Source of the DNA: Wuchereria bancrofti
Taxonomy: Eukaryota > Nematoda > Chromadorea > Rhabditida > Onchocercidae
DNA: 64,000 bases
Assembly (NCBI GenBank): GCA_005281725.1
Contig: SSBO01000001.1
Coordinates: 624,956-688,955 of the forward strand
Reading direction: 5' to 3'
Shown here: positions 52,301 through 64,000 of the stretch, in pieces
Layout of the letters: each line of letters opens with the position of its first letter
Numbering within the stretch: the first letter of the stretch is position 1
Position numbers and translations under genes: made by a program
The notes under the pieces: model-generated
Database searches by the model: none
Told to the model about the DNA's origin: nothing
The model's input: the letters and a program-made list of their open reading frames with translations, nothing else

Positions 52301-55300
52301 AAGATGATGGGTAAACCTTTTCCTCAATTTGAAACCAACAAACTAATCTTTGATAAAAATTCTGTGCACTTTTTTTGACAATTCTTGGAAGTGACTTAAT
52401 GTTGTTTCAAATTTCCTTTTAATGTACATGTTACCAAATCATTTCCAAATATTTGTAGGATTTCAAGTAAACTTAAAGATTTGAACAGCGACTTCAACGA
52501 AATTACTGCTCGAGAAGCAGAAAAACTGAAATCGGGTAATATCACGGAGGCAATGAATAAGCTGAAGGAACTGCGCGGATATGTCAAGTCGAAAGTGGCA
52601 GTTTCAAATTCGGCTACTGAAACAGAAGTAATAAAAGAATTTAGTCAACCAAGTGGTAATGATTCTACATTTACTGGCCACAGTTTAGCCGATGTTCCGT
52701 TGCCAAAAGGAGTGCAAGTGGCAGTCGATGTTACGGAGCGAACTGAACAAACTGCAACACCTGAAATTCGAGTCCAAGAAGCCTGTACAAGTGCTAAGAT
52801 AGATTTAAAGGATAGGGATGTGAGGAGAAAAAAAGAAATACTTAAGCGAAAGTGGGAAGAAGATGAAGAAGATGAATTGAGCAGATTAAGGTATCACCGC
52901 ATTTACTAATTTAGCTTTAATAAACTTTCATTGAATTTTAATTAAAATTAAATCTGTAACACTAACTTCTGGTAATTCTTTTCCGATTGCCTTTTTCTGA
53001 TTCAAACTTAATATTTGTATGTTGCAATTTGATAGATTCAGATTTTTATGTGAGTGTGATTCCCATATCAGTGAGACTGTTAACTGCAAGTGCCTTCCAG
53101 ATATGAAGCATTGCGAAGCAAAACAAGAAGATTGATGAACGATCTAAGAGCTGAACGACGTCGTCTGAAAAGGGAGCGCCTACGTGCTACCATCGCAATG
53201 CGACGAGCTCGTGAACGATCGGTTGACACTAGTGTTGATGAAATTTTGCTTGCCGATACTTCTGACAGTAGCGAAACAGATGATTCGGAGGACTATTCAC
53301 CTTCACATAAGGTTGATTTTTTTTTTTTGTTAAATTATTTCTATGGATACTAAATGTTGAAAGATGGAAAATTGCTGATATTGTGGAAATACATCCATTC
53401 CCTTAAGATACTAGCAAAATATGTACTTTCTTAAAACTAAGCGTTAATTGCAATCTGTTAATGTCGTTAACCAGTAAGGATAAATTATCCAGTATATCGC
53501 TTCACATACATTTGAGTGTTAGAAATGAATTAGTCACTATCTTCTTTTAATTAAATGTTATGGCTTTTTAACTGAAGAATAATTTAGGCTATCATTTTGT
53601 ATACTTTTCAATGGTTTTTAGGATTATTTGTATTTAATTCCACCTCATTTGTGTTTTTCGTACAGCCCAAAAATTTTTGACTTTTTTTTTTGAAATTAAT
53701 ATCACACCATTACAAATGAAACAGTATGAATTAATTGAGCAAAAGTCGTTCATATGATATCCGTTGAATATTTTGATGTTTTTCATCACTTGGTCCATCC
53801 CAATCACTAAGTGAACTTATCTAAAAAAGAGAAATGAAGAAGACCATTTTTTTTTTCTTTTTTTTTTTTGCTCAATTATAGTGTTAATTTATTGCTGCTG
53901 TGTCGCGGTGCCATTGTTTGAAGATATTCCCATTTTATGAGATTTTTATTTGCTATAGTCAAAGGAAGCGCGTTGCCACGCGGATCATGAAGCTTTAATT
54001 TGATTGTTTTAAATCATCCAGCTGGTTGGGCTAAGTCTTTGTTTTGAAGTGAAATTAAACTAAACATGAAACTGAATGAAATGTGTAAATGAGAAACATT
54101 TGAATATTTAGTCATAATGTTCTTTTCTTTATGTATTCTTTGCAGTTAGGATAGAATACAATTTAAGAAATTGTTAACATGCTCTGTTTAACATTTTTGT
54201 TTAATAAATATATATATATTTCTCTTGTATATAAGAGAAATATATATATATTTCTCTTGAAATGCGATACAGAAAAGTTGTTATTAAAAATGAGTAAAAG
54301 AGTGGAAATGTGAACATATTGATGATTGATAATTCATATAGCAGATAACTAGGGAATTATGCGGAACTGGAATTAACTTCAGAAGAAAGAAGATTTGTTT
54401 ATTAAGTATAGCGCCATTGAATGCTAAATGGAGTCATATATGAGCTTCTCTAAAAGGTTTGCGCTTCTATCCACCAAAATTTTACATTTAATCTTAGAAT
54501 ATAAAAAAAATCGTAATTTGATCATTTGATTCATGTAAGCAAGTAGTAATCCTATATTTGATAAATTAAACTTAGTGTAAAGCGACGTTATTGTTTATTT
54601 TCTATCTGAAATTTCGTAAAATTTTTCATGCATTCTCATAATATTTTTTATGAACAGTTTAATTTGAACAGTTTTACTTTCTATATTAGCATTAAAAAAG
54701 ATCATCGAAGTTTCTATGTTTCTTTTCAGTTATCCATAAATCAATGGTAGTATAGTATATGTGTATTGTTTGAGATAATCATGTATTAGATAACCCATTG
54801 AATTGGAGCAATTTATCGGGAAAATTGTCACATTTCTCGTCTCATCATCTTCCAAATAGCTACTGCTATCGTAGAGGGTCATCACATAACATTATCCGGA
54901 ATGGGTACTACGACTTTGCTTTCGCCGATCATGTGCCTTCAAGCTTTCCACCCATCTTCACCATGGTATCATTTTCATTCTTCTTACCCTGCATGGTCGG
55001 TATATTCAATTTCAAGCACAAACTATTTCATATATTTTGTGCTGTCAATCTTTTCAAACAATTTCATTTTTCCTACTATATTAGACATTTTTTAAAATTT
55101 CGTTCATTTAAAAAAATCTTACAAATCTTTGAAAAAATTCAAAAAACACATGTAAATTTGTCCACTAAAGCTTTCATATCATTTACAGTTGGAAGTGAAG
55201 AATTTATTCAAAAAAAGTTTTAGGAATAGGCTTAAGACATAAGATTACAAAATCTTTGAGGATTGAGTTTTCAGATTTTGAATTTGTTGTATAAGATTAT

Positions 55301-58300
55301 ATCTTCTCATAAAGATGAATCATTGGCTATTTTAGAAACTATCTCTTCATTAGATCTTTCAAATATGTATGTTCTTCATTATAACAAGGACAGTTGTATA
55401 GGCAAGATATACGATTGTTCTGATTTATCTCTTATCTCTTGCACTACCTCTTTTGCATTAAGAGTTCACTTCTAATTATTCAACTTTAATGTTTCAGATA
55501 TTATCATCAATCATGTGATACGGAATGCCATCCTAACATCTGAAAAGGGTATCTATTTTGCCATACACTTCATCAAGCAGCTGTAGTAAATGTGTAATAT
55601 AACTTTCTTGCAAATACATTCGTTTCATTTATTACCGTAATGAATCATATCACCACTTATCATCTATAAATCTTTTTTTGCTCTTATCCATCCCAATAGT
55701 TCCTCATTTGTATCTATTCATTTCTTTAGTCACTTCTTACAACAGCAGATTTTGTCTTCCTGATGATTCATTCTTTATATTTACTTCTAAAAAATAATTG
55801 GTTCTATTTATTCGGAGAAGTTTAATTTCCACTTTATTACGGAAGATTTTCTTTGGTAAGGAGAAAGACTGGAAACTTAATTGTAAAAGTAGTTCCATTA
55901 TATAGTTGTAAGGATAATACTACTCTAGAAGTCTACCGAATATGAAATGGTTTAGAGTTTTCATTTAGGATGTTTTAGGAAAAGTAATGTATTCACTATA
56001 AATGCTTCACTTTATTTAACTAGTAAAGGATAAGTGGAACTTTGGTTAAAAATATATTTAACCCTTTACTTCTATTTCACTAAATTTTTGTCTTTCAAGA
56101 CACTTTCTCAGTCTTAATCAAATTGGCCATCAAAATAGTACTATTTCGACTTTTTTCTATGGTTTTTTTCTTGAATAAACTTAACACTTTACTGAAGTAC
56201 CATTCTTTTTGTCACTTTACTTTAGTATTTTGTTATTCCAGTTCTTTACCATTTATTGCCTGTGTAGTTTGCATTAAACATTCTTCAGTTTGCTTTGTTA
56301 CTAATTTCCAAAATTTGTTCTCACCTTGAAAAGAATGTTTTAAAATTGAGAAAAATGCTTAGAAATTCTTTCAGACAAAAAAAAAACGAAATTGAAAAAC
56401 ATGTTGGTCAACTTTTGATGATGATTTGTTCACTTTTCCAATCTTTTCCTCGCTACCGTATCCCTCCCTTTTACTCATCATCGAACCATCTACTATCATT
56501 GTCATATTGAGAACATAGATATAAAAAAAAAAAGAAAAATTAAAAGATTCTTTTTGTTCTCTTACATTTTAAAGAATTTCACCTCCTTTTATTACCAAAT
56601 ACTTCTAAACTTTTTTTTTTTTCAATTAATTTTTGGGATACTGATTCGGGTATATTTTATATTCTATCTTATTCTCTCCTTTGACTTTTTTTTTTTAGAT
56701 TTCGTGTTCTTTTCCATCATGTGACAAAATATTTTCTTGATATACAAAACTGGCACTCACTATGGTTTCCTTTTTTCTAGCTCATATATTTCACCCTTAA
56801 AATTTGTTACCCTACTCTTGTAGAAATTTCCAGTTTTACTATGCTATTTCTGCTACCTTCAAATACCGTAGTTGTATTCACAGATATTTTACCAATAATT
56901 TGTTTCCTAGGAATTTTTGTCACTTTGGAAGATATATGTGGAATGATGTTACAGTATCATTTGTCAGTAATTTCTTAAAAAGGAGATGTGAATTGTTGAA
57001 GCATTAACAGATTTTTGTCATAGGGTTCCAGCAGAGAATAACTTGTTTAGGTGATGCTTTTTGTAAAATAATTTTTTTTTTTTTTTTTGAAGATTAAAAT
57101 CTAATATATTGCTTTCTTGTCTGCTTGTGGAATTTCCTAAGTGAGGTCAAATGATCTGACTGACCTGTTCTTTTTATTTCTGGTTACTGTGATGATGTCA
57201 TGTCACAGCAAAATTATCTAAGCTACATAAGAAATGTATCTATTCATCTTTTTTTTTTTTTAGAGATGCATCTATTCATAATGAATGTCTAAATGACAAC
57301 AATAAGGAATCATGATAGCTAAATCATCATTTCAAATTGTTTTAGTTTTTTACCAAATACCGCACTCGACATCTCTGATAACAAGGATTGAATAAATTAA
57401 AAAACTGTTTATGTGTCAGATATTCCATTATCGATCTTTTGTTCAATTATGGATATTATTTTTCTTCTCTAGAGAAGCGTACAGTGGTTGTAGTTCTAGA
57501 TTATGTATTAAAAATGATTAGCAAAAATCAACATGGCGAAGTAACTGATGTTTCTTTTTAAGTTATCATAATAGGATCGCAGTCCTTCATTTTCTATTTT
57601 ATTGTTCGCAGCTCTCCTATTATTAGTTATAATAATTGGCGGAATTTTAATGGTTATTTCTGATTTATATTCTTATAAATTTATTTAGTAATTATTGTCA
57701 TTTGAATATAGTGTTAATAATATGTAAAGTATGCTTTATCCATGATTTTTTTTTTTCTACATTACTATTGAAAAGGTTGAGAGGAGGATATGATGGAAGG
57801 AAAAATTCTTATCGAACTATTATAGAGAATATTATTTTGCTCATCTATGCAAAAAAAAATTTTTACAGATGGTAATTTTTTTTTTTTGTGATACTTTTTA
57901 AACCGTAAGTAAACAATTCTGATTGAAAGGTGTGCCAGACCCCATTTCTTAGAGTAGATGATCAGCGCATTTTATGAGACTTTTTTCCGTGGTTTAGTGC
58001 CAGTGAAGCATGAGACAAATATTAAACATCTGGAAGTTGTTTATTCTTCTATTTATAATGAATGGTATTAATACCGTAAACCCAAGTTATGCATACACAT
58101 AAGTTTTCGTTTTTTCTTTTTTTTTTTCCTGCTAATTTCATTTATTAATTGAAGAATTATTCATATTGCAGAGAAAGCTACTGAAACGAAAACGATATGG
58201 TGGAAGAGAAGCCGTTATTATGCACTCCAACCAGTAAGAATAATTTTTTTTTTTAATGAAAATAAGTAATTACAAAAGAATTCTTTGGATACAAAAAAAT

Positions 58301-61300
58301 TTCAGTCTTCAAATGGTTGATTTTTTTTTTTTTTCAATTTTAAAAATGTGAGAATGTAACATATACGGTAATTTCATTACGTATATTGCTTCTTCATTTA
58401 AAAGAATCTCCGCTTTTGAAAATGCGATGATTCAGAGAGACTTAAATCTTTGTACAGTAGACAGTTTGGCGTTGCTAAAACGGTTTTTAATAGTTCACGT
58501 TTTGAAGGGCATTTTTTTTTTTTGAACATTAACGGTTTACTCTTTTATTGGCTAACTTTGAAATGTGACAGTTTCACGCAATTAAAGGAAACTATCGGAT
58601 TTTGAAATTAATAAGAAGATTGAAATTTGCCCGTCAAATGATAACCAAAACGTTACTGCATATGTTTCTACCCCCAAATTAAGTATATTAGGAAATTTAT
58701 ATGGATATATTTGTGTCTGTGCTATATAAGAGTGTATGCCCTGGTCTCTATATATGTGCTATGTGTATCCGTCCGTGGTTTTGCAACGATGAAAATGACA
58801 GAAAATCCCATTTCTATGGTCGTTTATTGGAGACGATTTATGACTCGTTGAGGCTAATTACGGGTAAAATATCCCTTTCTTTCCTTCATCCAAAGTGTTG
58901 CATATTCCACACCCTTTTTTGTTCTCCCTCTCTCTTTTTTCTCTCTCTCAGTCTTTTTAGTCTATGCTATCTCTTTTTCATTTTTTTTTTTTTGATATGA
59001 AGTCAAAAACTTCTATAGTTATATAATAAAACTGCTGAATATAAAATTTATTTCTGAATATTTTTTTTAAAGTATTCTTCAACTTAGAATAAAATCGGGG
59101 ATGGATTTCTAAGCGTTAAAGATGCTCACGAATATAGGAATAAAATGCATTTTAATCTTGTTGCACCAGATTTAACGATTGTTGCTGTTGATTGCACAGT
59201 AGTTTCGGCTGAATGATATCAGATAATTTTCTCTTTGAAGAGTGATATTATTAAATGAAAAAAGAAAAGCTAAAGAAAATGCCTCTTAATTATTGGTTTG
59301 TTAGACTTTCTAATTTTTAGGATTTTCAAAATTTTTAGAAATAATCGCGCTGTATTTTTCATTCCTTTCATTATTCATTTCTACTCTTTTTTTTTTTCTT
59401 GTATTTCTTATCTTTAAGTCTTCGAAAAGGCCTTGGATGAGCGAAATAACAATACAAATTCTCATGCTATGTTACGATAGTTGAGCACTTTTTTTTTGCT
59501 CAACTATTCTCATTTTTTTCCGTTTCGCTGAACATTTTAGAATTTTCATGAATACCATACCTGTTTTTTCAGTCGGGCAAAATTAGCCATAAAGAAGTTT
59601 CGTTGAGCGAGGGAATTTCCACTCAAAAAACTGAAACTATGCATAATTATGTATGCATATATTCTTGAAATTAAAATTCCATGAAATTAAAGTTTGTCTG
59701 AAATGAAACAAAATCAATTCAAATTTGATATTCATGTGGTCACTATATAGAAGTTTCCCGTTCTTATACTACAATTTCTAGTTTACTCTATTAGCGGTCT
59801 TATCAAGATAAAATACAAGGAACATCAGTGTAATACATAACATTTTAAACTTCCCCATAATTTTGAAATAACATGGAACAGTGACCAGTTTGATGGTGAT
59901 TTCGTTATAGTACATCTATTACCAATTTTCGCTGAATCACTAATTTTTTTTTTTCAAAGTAATTTTAAAATCAAATGCTGCTATGATGAAACCACAAATA
60001 TTGATATCTGTTCTACAAAATTTTTAAAGAATTTTTTGTGATTTTTATGCTTTTAATTATATGTTTTTAATAGCTAGAACAGAGGTTTGTTAACCATTGT
60101 GAAATCATACAAGGAAATAACCTATTCACTTCTTGATGTCGTACAACATTTCTTAATCAGTTCCATAATCATCAAATTTATGATTTGTAGTGGATTTTGG
60201 AAATGTTACTTATTACGTATATAATCAAAAAGAAAACAAACAAATATATATTATTAGGATATCCACTGTTTGCTCTTTTCCCATGTGCACTTTAAACTTT
60301 GTTTTAGAAAATTTCAAATTACTGTGATATTATGATTTCAGTAATCAGAACGCATATTTATTTTTTATTTATTTAAGGAGTAAGCTATGTGAATTAAAAC
60401 AATGTATTAATGATGATGCCGATATCAAGGAGCATCAGAATGCATTGAGCAGTGATAATAAACAACAGCTGGAATCTAATGCGCCGAACACTTTGATTTT
60501 GGTAAGTATTGCATTTGACTTGGAAAGAGACTTAATTGATTTCACATTTTTTGACGGAAAAAAAAATGCAGCTGGTTTTCATATGCCGTTTTTAAGTTTG
60601 TCATGAAGTTTTTTTGTTTTCGATAGATGGAAAAAATGGCGAGACTTTGTCTATAGTTAGACTTCAAACTAAGCTTAGTTATATTTTATATGAAAGTCTA
60701 TAAGCCTATATCCAATCGTTTTTCTTTTTTTTTTTTTTTTTCAATTTAATGACTTATTAGAATGCAAAATATGAAAGCCAAGTTCATATATAGCTATAAA
60801 GCTGTATTTCTACATAATCAAGTTAGGCGATTTTTATGAACTTCCCTGAATCAAATTAAAAGGCTCATATAGCTTTTCTCGATGTTTTTATGTGTATCTA
60901 TGTCCCTTGGATTACTGTGTATCCATATTCATAAGCCGCTTTATTCCCGTTAAATTTTATGATGCTAATTATAAATGGAATAAATCAAAAGCACAAATCA
61001 TGAATGTTTCTATTAATAATACTGCTTGATTTAAGCTTCGTTTCCATTTAAAAAAAAAAAAAAAATTAAGCGAGGTTCAGGCAGAAATGTTTCTATTAGA
61101 GTGGTAAAAAGAGATTTAATATAGAAAGACTTGAATGACGCAAAAGTATGCAAAAATAATGAGATCGAGTTGTTACAAATAATTAAAATACTGATTATAA
61201 ACATATTAGTATATTCTTTGATAAGAAAATGAATTGTAATTTTAAATTTAAGGTGGAAAATGAGATTATTAGTTTATTTTATTTTTTATTTATTTTTTTT

Positions 61301-61497
61301 TGTTTCCTGTCTTTATTATTTTCCTGATATGTGATACTTTCAATTATGTCTATATTTTTCAGGAACTTCAACAGCGTATAGGTGGATCGAATGAGAGTGC
61401 ATTGGCATTGTTGGAACAGCTAAAGAAATGTTTAACTGGTGGAGCGGTAAGCTCGAACATACATCTCAATCCAGAAATAATTAGAAAGAATACTTAA
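43305..61497 (+). CDS. Large RS-domain protein with aromatic and Pro-Asp-Gly repeats, function unknown
   Basis: I do not recognise a named family. Twenty-five exons close in frame to 1525 residues. They are 43305-43703, 43857-43935, 44342-44424, 45329-45635, 46149-46238, 46372-46461, 46963-47051, 47260-47352, 47460-48293, 48510-48673, 48861-49139, 49473-49657, 49780-49915, 50197-50295, 50439-50537, 50708-50789, 50879-51021, 51304-51415, 51807-51935, 52189-52310, 52459-52890, 53101-53311, 58172-58233, 60378-60501 and 61363-61497. In order the protein has: an acidic N-terminus; a Tyr/Trp/Gly-rich segment (about 165-215); P-x-D-x-x-G-x-P repeats (about 215-350); TEEEYQYSLQWNDYYNRYY; Pro runs (PPPPST, RPPPPPP); an Arg/Ser/Tyr domain (about 740-900); Lys-rich stretches (KKKKEKKKKKEHH); and an Arg-rich predicted coiled coil (about 1345-1400, RAERRRLKRERLRA). 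This suggests a nuclear pre-mRNA-processing role, by inference only. The start is the first ATG after the acceptor at 43254. Confidence 0.85.
44689..44778 (+). other. Possible 90-nt cassette exon in intron 3
   Basis: Acceptor TTTTTTGCTCAG ends at 44688 and a possible donor CAT|GTTACA lies at 44779. The 90 nt are open in the phase set by exon 3 (30 codons, including RLAMRFFSSRAFIRPN) and would insert without changing the downstream frame. Base composition is clearly less AT-rich than the flanks. The donor is not strong. It may be an alternative exon or just a GC-richer intron patch. Confidence 0.25.
46785..46912 (+). other. Exon-like or RNA-like GC-richer segment in intron 6
   Basis: A TG/T-rich tract ends in GTGCTAG (acceptor) at 46784. 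A 43-codon open frame containing CYSPEPKLSEAVLYQCLKKA follows, with a possible donor at 46913. In the phase set by exon 6 the segment instead reaches TGA after about 16 codons, so inclusion would truncate the protein. The whole intron (46462-46962) is unusually GC-rich and includes an ATAGCG-G-CGCTAT inverted repeat near 46594-46606. A poison exon, a nested small gene and a structured RNA are all possible. Confidence 0.25.
53312..58171 (+). other. 4.9 kb intron 22 of the RS-protein gene
   Basis: Much longer than the gene's other introns. It begins AAG|GTTGAT and ends TTGCAG|AGAAAG. It contains a perfect 21-bp inverted repeat, a GC-richer patch near 53895-53990, and a pyrimidine-rich stretch (about 54780-57000) whose complement shows short, broken coding-like frames. 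No complete gene is present. Confidence 0.75.
54206..54253. repeat. Perfect 21-bp inverted repeat with 6-bp loop
   Basis: The arm at 54206-54226 (AT repeat ending TTTCTCTT) is exactly complementary to 54233-54253; the loop is GTATAT. A further TTTCTCTTG copy follows at 54251-54259. In the transcript it would form a strong but AU-rich hairpin. Confidence 0.92.
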
Positions 61498-63896
61498 ACA
61501 TTGTTTTTTTTTTCCTTTCTTGTCTTTTGTTTTTTCGTTTTATCTTTTAAGATTTGTTATAACATTTCTTTAACATTTATTTTGATTTCACTACAATATT
61601 AAAGTTATTACAAACGAATTTTCTTAACTGTTCGTCGTTTCATCTTAGTTTGAATTTACAACATCTCTTAAAGCGCTATCATTAATCGATGATATATAAT
61701 GTTTCTTTGTTATTAGTTTTGTTACATATTGTTCTGCATAATGTATGAAACAAATGCAGATTAGTAATTTTTATTCATGATGAAAAAAAGCATATTTTAT
61801 TATTGATTTTAGTAGATCGTATGTTACACATGTATATCAATAATTTGAAATCATGAAATTGTTCAATCCCAAAAAAAAATTATCTTCTCTTTCCTCTAAA
61901 ATCTGTTCGTTTATCTTATCTTATTCTCTTTTAATACATAAAAAGTTAATAAAGCTAAAAAACGATGAACAAACTCATCAATAATTCAAAGCAGACTTGC
62001 AAATGAGAATGTTTGATTACTGTATGTATGCATGTAAGGGAGTTAAAATGGTGTAATGAATACAATGGCCAAAATTCAGCAGTTATTTTAATGAGTTACT
62101 AGTAAAAGACTGAGAGGATAAACATTAGAAAATGTGCTGTTCAATTTTGGTTTTAGGAATGAATGAATCAATTTTGTTAAATTTATTCATTTTTGAGGCT
62201 GTTTTAGCGTTTAAAAGTGTAATGTTAGGATTATTTTTTAATTCACTAGGGTGTGTGGAATGATTTTACCTTTAAACTGCATCAATATTTTGATGTAAAA
62301 TTGATCGAAAATAGTACATTTAGTGTCAAATTATAGGTGAATCAAATTAGCATTCATGATTTGTGTAACTGAACAATTAGAAACAATATACCTGAAAGAT
62401 TTATCAAGAAAAAAGCAAAAATTTGCATAAATTCCACTTGTGCTAGATACTTAGTTTTTCAAATGTAATTTTGATTTTGTATTTTGCATAAGTAAGTTTT
62501 TTTTTCCTGAAAGGTGTAAAGGTGAAAACTGAAAAGAGTTTTTTCTGGAAGGTTTAGTATTCGATGAAATGTAACAAATTTTCAAAAATTTGTTGCATAT
62601 AAAGGTTTTTTTGAGGTGGGAGAAGAAAAAGAAAAAAAAAACAAAATTGGAAAGGTCACATGAAGTAGGTGTGAATTTCATTCGGCTCACAACCGCCGGA
62701 CAAAGATATATATTAGTGAAAAAAGGTGCAGAACGAATAATTATAGAATCAATGAGATTTTGAGGGAAAAAAAATTGATTCGCAATTTTTGAATTACCAG
62801 GTGCGACAATTTTATTGCTATTAATACTGCTGCTACTACTACTTTTGTACTGCAAGGAGATTTGCTATAGCAATGACACTTTCAATTTTCAGAAATGAAA
62901 TTATAAAATGACGAGTTAATTTAATTTTAAAGTTTCACTTTTCATATTTGCTAAAAAAAAACTCGATAGTTAGTTAAGTCGTTTTCATCACTAGTCATAT
63001 TGTTATTGACTTAAAATGTGCAAAAAAAGTTTAGCGGAAACGTTTAAACATTAATTATAATAAAATTTGTACTTGAAATTTTAATGTTAGCCATATTTTA
63101 CCAATCATAAATGCAAATTTCGCATCCTCTTTATTTAATTTAATTGATTGATGGGCAATTTTTTAATAATCTTTGTTTCTTTTTTTCTTTTTACAACTTA
63201 TATGATAATAAAATCGATATTTTGCGTTTTTTTTTTTAAAATCATATCCACGGAGTTCTTTCCTTTTTTAAGCTCAATATTTGATACTTGAAATGATTAA
63301 ATTCTGAATGTAATCTTTTTTTTTAATGAATTAATAATCACAGTGTTGTTTGAAAAAGATAACAAATTAAATGCCCCTTTTTTTAAAAAATTCATTGACT
63401 AGTATTTTTAATACATATACATAAGTAATGAAATTTAAAAGTTCGCAATATCATATTCGATAAAAAATTAATAATTGAACAAAATTTAAAGGATTCTATC
63501 ACAAATTTTACCAATTTTTGCACTCCAATAAATTTTACACAATAATAATAATTATAACTTTGATGAAAATAAGGATTCGCTCTAAAAGCAAAACTGGGAA
63601 ATAATGATTTATTTGATTATGCCCTGTTTATATACTTTAAGGTTTTAAAAATTTTTTTTTCCCTTCCCTTTTTTATATATATCAAAACTATTAAGCAAGA
63701 ATAATTAGTTAAAAACAAATTACGATATGGAAGCAATTAATAAGAAAGCTTTTAAGCTTATTGTCAACATATATTTATATACATATATATTTTTTTTTAT
63801 ATCTATAATTAGCATTATAATAAAGTAGATACATGTTATATTATTGATTGATAAAAAAAGGATATTAATGAAAAAAAAAAATTTTTTTTTTTTCAA
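61498..63896. other. 3' flank of RS-protein gene and of the right-hand Hox gene
   Basis: The two genes converge on this 2.4 kb. AATAAA occurs near 61947, a possible polyadenylation signal for the + strand gene, though far from the stop codon. A TGATTGATGG sequence at 63145-63154 matches the Hox/PBC consensus. A 134-codon - strand frame at 62451-62855 is dominated by Ser, Asn, Lys and Phe runs and lacks an ATG start; I do not call it a gene. Confidence 0.55.
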
Positions 63897-64000
63897 TTAA
63901 TTTTCAAAATTATGAATATTCCTGTGCTCATCCCTTGCCTTATCCTCTTTTTTCTTCTTCATCCGTCGATTTTGAAACCAAATTTTGATCTGTCGTTCAG
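63897..64000 (-). CDS. Hox-class homeobox gene, 3' end only (cut by window edge)
   Basis: The last exon reads, on the - strand, [20 protein letters not shown], then a 13-residue tail ending HNFEN and a TAA at 63899-63897. This is the third helix of an ANTP/Hox-class homeodomain (positions about 42-60), with I47, Q50, N51 and M54 in place. The MK-x-KKE ending resembles central Hox proteins (lin-39, mab-5, Antp type) more than Abd-B or labial, but the paralog group cannot be decided from 19 homeodomain residues. No GT donor lies between the homeobox and the stop, so this is the terminal exon. The rest of the gene lies beyond 64000. It faces ceh-13 in opposite orientation. Confidence 0.88.
   Translation of the reverse strand, partial: ERQIKIWFQNRRMKKKKEDKARDEHRNIHNFEN

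Noticed and set aside
54798..55223. 141-residue + strand frame in intron 22
   Set aside because: Rich in Phe, Ser and His from a pyrimidine tract, no recognisable domain, no supporting splice sites. The complement looks more coding-like, so it is treated as part of the possible remnant.
62451..62855. 134-residue - strand frame near the right-hand Hox gene
   Set aside because: No ATG at its start (TTG), low-complexity Ser and Phe runs, and the Hox terminal exon already ends in a stop with no donor, so it cannot be its continuation.

Overview
The window is nuclear DNA from a nematode, most likely a clade III (spirurid/filarial) species. It is very AT-rich (intergenic DNA looks above 75% AT). 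Genes are broken into many short exons by 50-500 bp introns with GT..AG ends and T-rich acceptors. Several start codons sit just behind a bare splice acceptor, as expected for spliced-leader trans-splicing. Species assignment is inference. The first 10.4 kb has no gene.

Five complete genes and one partial gene can be reconstructed exon by exon. In each complete model the reading frame closes exactly from ATG to stop. In order they are: (1) ceh-13, the labial/Hox1 homeobox gene, + strand, 10401-13877, 3 exons, 243 aa; (2) a Tbx1/10-type T-box gene (mls-1-like), - strand, 31424-26690, 5 exons, 310 aa; (3) PWP2/UTP1, a WD40 ribosome-biogenesis factor, - strand, 39184-33895, 17 exons, 839 aa; (4) an SLC35B1/HUT-1 ER nucleotide(-sugar) transporter, - strand, 41546-39619, 5 exons, 351 aa; (5) an unrecognised 1525-aa protein with aromatic/proline repeats and an RS domain, + strand, 43305-61497, 25 exons; (6) the 3' end of a second Hox-class homeobox gene, - strand, cut by the right edge at 64000.

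The layout is that of a broken-up Hox cluster. Two Hox-type genes about 50 kb apart point toward each other and enclose a T-box regulator, two housekeeping genes and the large RS protein gene. ceh-13 and the T-box gene converge on a 12.8 kb gene-free interval holding a GC-rich island, two G-quadruplex-capable tracts and a perfect 36-bp palindrome. The transporter and PWP2 are close, same-strand neighbours and could form an operon.

Points for the reader to check: a false or unresolved 154-bp duplication around a 7-N gap inside a T-box gene intron; tandem arrays with exact 40- and 41-bp periods; a TTCA microsatellite of about 500 bp; several exon-like segments inside introns of the large gene; and faint traces of decayed coding sequence in its 4.9 kb intron.
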